A stretch of DNA of 26,508 bases from JAMXLO01 sp035492535 (GTDB lineage Bacteria; Pseudomonadota; Alphaproteobacteria; Acetobacterales; Acetobacteraceae): positions 1 through 26,508 of the forward strand of contig DATJJM010000313.1 of NCBI GenBank assembly GCA_035492535.1. The letters are read 5' to 3'. Of this stretch, positions 21,635 through 26,508 are shown piece by piece. The stretch's first letter is position 1, and each line of letters starts with the position of its first letter. The notes under the pieces were generated by a model. The model had not been told where the DNA came from, ran no database searches, and saw only the letters and a program-made list of their open reading frames with translations. A program made the position numbers and the translations under genes.

Positions 21635-22647
21635 CTCGCCGGCGCTCCACTCCGGGGCGGAGGCTCGCTCAACGCTCCCGCCGGATATCGCCGCAGCATA
21701 TCCGTCAGTTCGCGCAAATTACGCGCGGCCGACTGCACGTCCCGCAGTACCGGGACCACCGCCTGCTCCACATCCGCCGAACCATTGCCGATCCTCGTCG
21801 TCGTCACCTGCAACGCCGCGATCAAGGGCGGCAGCTTGGTGGCCGCATCTGCCAGCCGCGCCGCGGCGACACTTGCGTTCGAAAGCAACGCCTGCACCTT
21901 CTCCCCCTGCACGGTGTCCCGAAGTGCGCTCGAGGTCTGCCGCAGTTCCGCAGACAGCCCCGGCATGTCGGCCGCTGTCACCGCATCGTGCGTCGCTCGC
22001 AACAGCGCGGTCGCCTCGCCCAGCATCGCATGCACATCACCGGTCGTGATGTCGGCGCGCAGGTCCTTCAGCAGACCGTCCGCCTGATCTGCCAACTGCT
22101 CGATGGGCACCTTGTTCAGCTTGTCCAGCAGGTTCTCCGCCGCCACCTGCACCTGGCTCAGCGTGCTCGGCATCGAGGGGACGTATTCCGCCTCCGGCTG
22201 CCACGGCACCACAAGCGGCGGGTATTGCTTCGGGTCAACGAAATCCAGCTCCAGATACGCCAGCCCCGTCAGTCCCTGCGACGCCAGGCGCGCGCGCAGT
22301 CCCAGTGCCACGGCAGCCTGCGTGTCCGGCACCTGCCCGATCTTCCGCGTATCCAGCTCAAACCGCGCGAACACCAGGCGCGACGTGCTGTGTTGCAGAT
22401 TGAGTGGAATCCCGGAGCCGTATTCCGCTGTCACCAGCCCTAGATCCGTCACCCGTCCGACCGTCACGCCGCGATATTTCACCGGCGCGCCGATTTCGAG
22501 CCCCTGCACCGACTCGCTGAAATATGTTTCGTACACCGTGCCGCTGCGGAACCGGTTCCCGCCAAGGAACCATAGCAGTCCCAGCAAGAGCGCGATCCCG
22601 GCCAGGATCAGCACGCCTACGCGCAGGTAGAGCGCCCGTCCCTCCAT
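21631..22647 (-). CDS. MCE-domain (MlaD family) protein, 338 aa
   Basis: An N-terminal membrane anchor at about residues 7-27 (LYLRVGVLILAGIALLLGLL) is followed by the MCE domain at about 38-115 (TYFSESVQGLEIGAPVKYRG VTVGRVTDL) and a long helical C-terminal part rich in Ala and Leu (about 150-325). MCE proteins form hexameric rings that carry phospholipids between the two membranes. Its start overlaps the ATPase stop by one base (TGATG). Longer than E. coli MlaD (about 180 residues) and closer to PqiB/YrbD-type single-MCE proteins with helical needle regions. Confidence 0.95.
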   Translation of the reverse strand: MEGRALYLRVGVLILAGIALLLGLLWFLGGNRFRSGTVYETYFSESVQGLEIGAPVKYRGVTVGRVTDLGLVTAEYGSGIPLNLQHSTSRLVFARFELDTRKIGQVPDTQAAVALGLRARLASQGLTGLAYLELDFVDPKQYPPLVVPWQPEAEYVPSMPSTLSQVQVAAENLLDKLNKVPIEQLADQADGLLKDLRADITTGDVHAMLGEATALLRATHDAVTAADMPGLSAELRQTSSALRDTVQGEKVQALLSNASVAAARLADAATKLPPLIAALQVTTTRIGNGSADVEQAVVPVLRDVQSAARNLRELTDMLRRYPAGALSEPPPRSGAPAR

Positions 22648-23429
22648 CAGGCCGCGGCCGCCCTTGGCAGTTCGCGGCGGAAGAACGCCCGCACGATCGG
22701 ATGCGTGCTGCTCTCGCGCAATTCCCTGGGCTTTCCCTCAGCGATCACGCCGCCCGCGTCGGGATACGCCCCGCGGTCCAGCATCACGCAACGATCGGCA
22801 ATCGCCATGATCGATGCAAGTTCGTGCGTCACCACCACGAACGTCGCCCCCAGGTCCTGCCGCAGATCCAGTATCAGGCGATCAAGACCGGCCGAGGTGA
22901 TCGGATCCAACCCGGCCGACGGCTCGTCCAGCAGCAGCAAAGGCGGATCCAGCGCCATCGCCCGCGCGATGCCCGCCCGTCGTGCCATCCCCCCGGAAAT
23001 CTCCGCCGGCATCAGGCCTGCCGCATCACCGAGCCCGACCATCCCCAGCTTCACCCGCGCCACTGCCTCACGCCCCTCGGGCGGCAGCGCCGTGAACATC
23101 TCCAACGGCAGCATCACGTTCTCCAGCAGCGTCATCGAACCGAACAGCGCGCCTGACTGGAACATCACCCCCATCCGCCGCTGCACCGCGCGCAACGCTG
23201 TCTCCCGCTTCGGTCCGGTGATCGCCTGCCCAAACAGCGAAATCCGCCCGGTGCTCGGCACCAGCAGCCCGATCAATTGCTTCATCAGCGTGGACTTGCC
23301 GCACCCGGACCCACCGAGGATCACGAAAACCTCGCGCGGATACACTTGTAGCGACACGTCACGAAAGATCGTGCGGCGTCCGAACCGCTGCGCAACGTGG
23401 TCCACTTCGATGATCGGCTCGTCGCTCAC
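22647..23429 (-). CDS. Mla-type ABC transporter ATP-binding protein
   Basis: A 260-residue ABC ATPase. Walker A is GGSGCGKST, the Q-loop region is MGVMFQSGALFGSMTLLENV, the signature is ISGGMARRAGIARA, Walker B is LLLLDEPSAGLDP and the H-loop is VVVTHELASI. The signature GGMxxR and the FQSGALFGS segment are typical of MlaF. The start is GTG 23429, overlapping the permease stop by 4 bp (GTGA). It energises the lipid permease encoded just upstream. Confidence 0.96.
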   Translation of the reverse strand: MSDEPIIEVDHVAQRFGRRTIFRDVSLQVYPREVFVILGGSGCGKSTLMKQLIGLLVPSTGRISLFGQAITGPKRETALRAVQRRMGVMFQSGALFGSMTLLENVMLPLEMFTALPPEGREAVARVKLGMVGLGDAAGLMPAEISGGMARRAGIARAMALDPPLLLLDEPSAGLDPITSAGLDRLILDLRQDLGATFVVVTHELASIMAIADRCVMLDRGAYPDAGGVIAEGKPRELRESSTHPIVRAFFRRELPRAAAA

Positions 23430-24529
23430 AGATGCAGCCGGTAGAACACCAACGCGAATATGCCATCAACCGCGATGGTCGCGACGATCCCGCCGACCAC
23501 GGCCGATGTCGCCGAAAGTCCCACGGCGCGCGGTCCTACGCCCGTGCCCAGCCCGGCGCGGCAGCCGATCGCCGACACCACCAGCCCAAAGCACACGGCC
23601 TTGAACAGCCCGCCATACAGATCGCTCGCACTCACCCATTGCTGAACCTGCCGCGCGATCGCCACGAACGGATAGCCAAAACCGCGCATCACGGTCGCCA
23701 TACCCAACAGCCCGGCGATATCCAGTGTCATCGTCATCACCGGCATGACGCACATCGCGGCAATCATCCGTGGCAGCACCAGCATCGTCATCGGATCGAG
23801 GCCCATCGTCGTCAGCGCATCGATCTCCTCGTTCACCTTCATCGTGCCGATCTCGGCGGCGAAGGCTGACCCGGTGCGCCCAGCCAGGATCACCGCCGCC
23901 AGCAACGGCCCCAGCTCCCGTAGCAAAGCGATCGCCACCAGGCTGGCCACGAAGATATCGGCCCCGAACTGCCGCATCGGCACCGCCGACTGGAACGCCA
24001 GGATCAATCCGATCAGGTAGCCCAGCAGGATCACCAGCGGCAGCGACCGGAACCCTGCGCTGTCCACATAACCCAGCAGGACCGACATTCGCAGCATCCG
24101 CCGATGCCGCGGCAGCCGGGCGAACGCGACGCTCGCCTCGCCAAGGAACGCCACGCTGAACCCCAACAGCCGCGCCGCCGCCGCCGCCACATCGCGCAGC
24201 GTGATCGGCGTGATGGAGGTCGCCCGCTGCTCCATTCTCCCGGCGGCCCGCGCACGCTCGAGCAGCGCCATGGCGCGCGGCGCGATGCCCACGGCTTCGG
24301 CCGGCCCGCCGTGCGCCGCTTCGACCGCAGCCAGCAGCGACGCGCCGCCAACATCGCAGAAGGTCACATTGCGCAGATCGAACGACAGCGCATGCCCACG
24401 CGCATGCTCGGCCGCATGGATCGCGGGCCGCCACATCGCGCCGATCGCGTGCGCCTCCAGCCGCCCGGCAAACGCCAGCACCGTTCCCCCATCCCGCCGC
24501 TCGATTATGAGATGCGCGATTTCAGTCAA
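23426..24529 (-). CDS. MlaE-family permease with N-terminal STAS domain (367 aa)
   Basis: Residues 1-100 look like a STAS domain (LIIERRDGGTVLAFAGRLEA; LSFDLRNVTFCDVGGASLLA A), and residues from about 110 form the MlaE permease with RSLPLVILLGYLIGLILAFQ, LRELGPLLAAVILAGRTGSA, the cytoplasmic coupling segment EIGTMKVNEEIDALTTMGLD and a CRAGLGTGVGPRAVG motif. In E. coli the STAS protein MlaB is separate; the fusion is common in alphaproteobacteria. The start is TTG 24529, overlapping the stop of the binding-protein gene (TTGA). Confidence 0.95.
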   Translation of the reverse strand: MTEIAHLIIERRDGGTVLAFAGRLEAHAIGAMWRPAIHAAEHARGHALSFDLRNVTFCDVGGASLLAAVEAAHGGPAEAVGIAPRAMALLERARAAGRMEQRATSITPITLRDVAAAAARLLGFSVAFLGEASVAFARLPRHRRMLRMSVLLGYVDSAGFRSLPLVILLGYLIGLILAFQSAVPMRQFGADIFVASLVAIALLRELGPLLAAVILAGRTGSAFAAEIGTMKVNEEIDALTTMGLDPMTMLVLPRMIAAMCVMPVMTMTLDIAGLLGMATVMRGFGYPFVAIARQVQQWVSASDLYGGLFKAVCFGLVVSAIGCRAGLGTGVGPRAVGLSATSAVVGGIVATIAVDGIFALVFYRLHL

Positions 24530-25560
24530 TGCGCCGCCAGCCAGGTGTCGAAGCGCTGCTTCAGCTTGGCCTGGTTGTCGTGCCAGAACCCGACATCCAC
24601 TCGCACCGCCGCATTCAGATTCGCCGGCGCAGTCGGCGAGAGCTGTGCCAGGTCCCCCGGCAGTCCGTCATTCGCGCCCTTCGCCAGCCCACCTTCGCCG
24701 AACTGTCCCACCAGCCGCCCCTCGATCGCCGGCGTCCCGGCGAAATACAGGAACTGCGTCGCCTCCCGCAGATTAGGACTGCCCTTCAGGATCGCCCAGC
24801 TCTGAACCTCATACAGGCTCGCCGCCCATTGGATGCCGAAGTTCCGATGCGCCGTCCGGTTCACCTGTGCGATCTGTGGTGCGAAAGCGCTGGTCATCAG
24901 CACATCGCCCGAGGCCAGGATGCGCGCCGCCTCCGCGTCGTCGTTCCACCACACGATATACGGCTTGAGCTGATCCAGCTTGCGGAACGCCCGGTCAACG
25001 CCGTCGGACGTCGCCAGCACCTTGTACACATCGCCCGGCGTCACCCCGTCCGCGATCAGCGCGAATTCCAGGTTGCCGCGCACGCCCTTATGCAGCCCGC
25101 GCTTGCCCGGAAATTTGGTCACATCCCAGAAATCCGCCCATGTCGGCGGCGTGGCGGACTTGTCCCGATCCCACGCCAGCGCCAGCGAGGCGACACCTGC
25201 CCCCACGCCACAATCACTGACCGCCTGCGGCAGGTAGTGGTCCTTGCCGCCGATGGCCGACCAGTCGAGCTTCTCGAACAGGTTCTCCGAGCACCCGGAG
25301 CCGAGATCCTCGCTGTTCACCATCACCATGTCCCAGGCATTGTCCGGCGTCTTGGCCTGGCTGCGCAGCGTATCGATGTCGCCACCCCACGTGATGAGGC
25401 TGGCTGGAATGGCGGTCGCATCGGTGAACGGCTTGGCGAACACCTGCCGAACCGCGGTCTGCGAAGGTGCCGCCACCACGAGCGTCAGGTCACGCGCCCC
25501 AGCCGTGGCGAACGACATGGCAAGGATCGCCGCGGCAATGACGAGCGAGCGGGCATGCAT
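24526..25560 (-). CDS. Periplasmic solute-binding protein, spermidine/putrescine (PotD)-like
   Basis: A 344-residue exported protein with signal MHARSLVIAAAILAMSFATA (cleavage near AGA-RD). The body resembles the family 1/8 binding proteins for polyamines, iron or sulfate: LITWGGDIDTLRSQAKTPDN, WDMVMVNSEDL, LALAWDRDKSATPPTWADFW DVTKFPGKRGL, YIVWWNDDAEAARILASGDV and FLYFAGTPAIEG. ATG 25560 is preferred over 25605 because it gives a clean signal peptide and has GGAG about 10 nt upstream. Its stop overlaps the MlaE start, so it leads a lipid-transport operon; no polyamine permease genes follow. The ligand is unknown. Confidence 0.88.
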   Translation of the reverse strand: MHARSLVIAAAILAMSFATAGARDLTLVVAAPSQTAVRQVFAKPFTDATAIPASLITWGGDIDTLRSQAKTPDNAWDMVMVNSEDLGSGCSENLFEKLDWSAIGGKDHYLPQAVSDCGVGAGVASLALAWDRDKSATPPTWADFWDVTKFPGKRGLHKGVRGNLEFALIADGVTPGDVYKVLATSDGVDRAFRKLDQLKPYIVWWNDDAEAARILASGDVLMTSAFAPQIAQVNRTAHRNFGIQWAASLYEVQSWAILKGSPNLREATQFLYFAGTPAIEGRLVGQFGEGGLAKGANDGLPGDLAQLSPTAPANLNAAVRVDVGFWHDNQAKLKQRFDTWLAAH

Positions 25561-25888
25561 CGATACAGGGCTCCGGGTTTTCAGCCAGCGGCGGATGCTT
25601 ACCATCCGCGAAAATGCGCGGAAACGAAAGCCATCCTCTGCTCGTCGTGCGGACCGCCCTCACACGGTCATGGCCAGCCGCATCCATCCGCTATAGCCGA
25701 CCCCCTCCGTCCGTCACGGCCGACCGCCCCCACCCCTCCCCCCCTCATGGCCGGCCTTGAGCCGGCCATCAGTCGCGGCAAGCACACGGCCGAGCAGGGG
25801 TCCAGCCCGATCGCCCCTTCTCAACTCAAAATTCACCCTTTGTTCCTAAACTCCGGCGCCACTTCGCAGCCAAAAAGGGGCCGCCGCC
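25561..25888. other. 328-bp intergenic region before the last gene
   Basis: No gene is seen. It holds the promoter area of the leftward Mla operon and of the rightward edge gene, C-rich runs around 25727-25745, and the GGCCGGC hairpin listed separately. Confidence 0.5.
25747..25769. repeat. Short intergenic palindrome (REP-like)
   Basis: ATGGCCGGC-CTTGA-GCCGGCCAT is a perfect 9-bp stem with a 5-nt loop. Sequences of the type CATGGCCGG...CCGGCCATC are among the commonest short intergenic palindromes of alphaproteobacteria, by recall. With no T-tract it is more likely a repeat than a terminator. Confidence 0.65.
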
Positions 25889-26508
25889 ATGGACATGCAG
25901 TCAACCGACCAGGATCTCGCCGCCTTCGCCGACGTCCTCGAGTTCACCCTGGCCACGACGCTGCCCGTCAATCCGGAAGACGCCCCGGACACCCACGCCA
26001 GGAAGCTCGCCTCCGCCCAGAGGCAGTTCGCCGCCTTCCACCCCACCACCGAAGCCGAGGCCCAGGAAGCCGCCGCCGCCGTCGCCCTCATGCTCGGCGC
26101 CGTCGACAGCCTCGCCCGCGCCGCCAAACCCGGCGTCGGCGGCGAGACCGCAGGACGCCTGCGCAGCAACGCGCTGTCCGCCATCCGCTTCTACGCCACC
26201 ACCCTCAAGAACGCCCGCAAGCGCGCCCAGGCCGAGGCAACCGCCGCCCAGCCCGCCTCCCCTCCCCAGGACGAACAACCCCTCGGCTTCCCCAAGATCG
26301 AGCTCTTCCAGCCCCGCGACCGCCGCGGCAACCCCATTCCCGCCTTCCGCTACGACCTGCTCACCACCAAGCAGAAGCGCGCCGCCTACGATTACGCCAA
26401 CAAGGCCGCCTGGGCCGAGGCAACCGCCGAGGAAGACGCCGCCATCGCCGAGCAGGCCGAAATCGACGCCCAAAACCCGCCAACAGAGGAGCAGCTCGCC
26501 TACTACCT
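25889..26508 (+). CDS. Unrecognised protein, N-terminal 206 residues (runs off window)
   Basis: Open from ATG 25889 to the window end (206 codons). AAGGGG 8 nt upstream serves as ribosome site; ATG 25895 is an alternative. The protein opens MDMQSTDQDLAAFADVLEFT, is helical and very rich in Ala and Glu, then has a Pro-rich linker (AAQPASPPQDEQP) and a segment LGFPKIELFQPRDRRGNPIP followed by YDLLTTKQKRAAYDYANKAA. No signal peptide or membrane helix is seen. The codon choice is strongly C-ending, as in native highly GC genes. I do not recognise the family. Confidence 0.75.
   Translation, partial: MDMQSTDQDLAAFADVLEFTLATTLPVNPEDAPDTHARKLASAQRQFAAFHPTTEAEAQEAAAAVALMLGAVDSLARAAKPGVGGETAGRLRSNALSAIRFYATTLKNARKRAQAEATAAQPASPPQDEQPLGFPKIELFQPRDRRGNPIPAFRYDLLTTKQKRAAYDYANKAAWAEATAEEDAAIAEQAEIDAQNPPTEEQLAYY

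Noticed and set aside
1..26508. CRISPR arrays, tRNA or rRNA genes, insertion sequences, prophage genes
   Set aside because: No regularly spaced direct repeats, no cloverleaf-like or rRNA-like sequence, and no transposase or integrase motif was seen by reading both strands.

Overview
The window is high-GC, densely coded DNA with short intergenic gaps. It reads as a chromosomal segment of an alphaproteobacterium. The best guess is the Rhodospirillales/Acetobacteraceae, inferred from protein flavour and from the purM - CDP-alcohol phosphatidyltransferase - AI-2E permease neighbourhood. No rRNA, tRNA, CRISPR array, transposase or phage gene was seen.

Layout. 1-1678 (-): two acyl-CoA dehydrogenase subunits, the second cut by the window edge. 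1830-2252 (+): ndk. 2385-3968 (+): an orphan peptide/nickel-type (family 5) solute-binding protein. 4146-5024 (+): a glyoxalase-like protein. 5028-5192 (-): a 54-residue aa3 oxidase subunit IV. 5333-7024 (+): a chemoreceptor. 7053-8879 (-): a CBS-pair protein, the Rieske protein PetA and PurN. 9169-14065 (+): a sensory cassette of a response regulator, a protein with a DUF1127-like tail, a di-haem cytochrome c peroxidase-like protein and a VirA-like histidine kinase. 14072-15139 (-): purM. 15197-16926 (+): CDP-alcohol phosphatidyltransferase and AI-2E permease. 16928-18541: a mini-lipoprotein, a MarR-GNAT fusion behind a perfect palindrome, and a second lipoprotein. 18826-20984: a run of very small genes plus a VOC/GNAT pair. 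21038-25560 (-): a five-gene overlapping operon for an Mla/MCE lipid transporter led by a polyamine-type binding protein. 25889 to the end (+): an unrecognised gene running off the window.

The most interesting part is 8.9-14.1 kb. purM and purN, normally neighbours, are separated by about 5.2 kb on the opposite strand. Three genes of that insert overlap: the DUF1127-like gene, the di-haem protein and the kinase. The di-haem protein lacks the usual distal Glu of bacterial peroxidases. The kinase ends in a receiver domain that has lost both its phospho-acceptor Asp and its Lys. This looks like a self-contained envelope or redox sensing system in which the haem protein may be a sensor subunit rather than a detoxifying enzyme. 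That role is inference.

Other points of note are the MarR-GNAT operator that abuts the start codon, the fusion of a periplasmic binding protein gene to an Mla operon, a Rieske gene without petB/petC, and several dispersed intergenic repeats.
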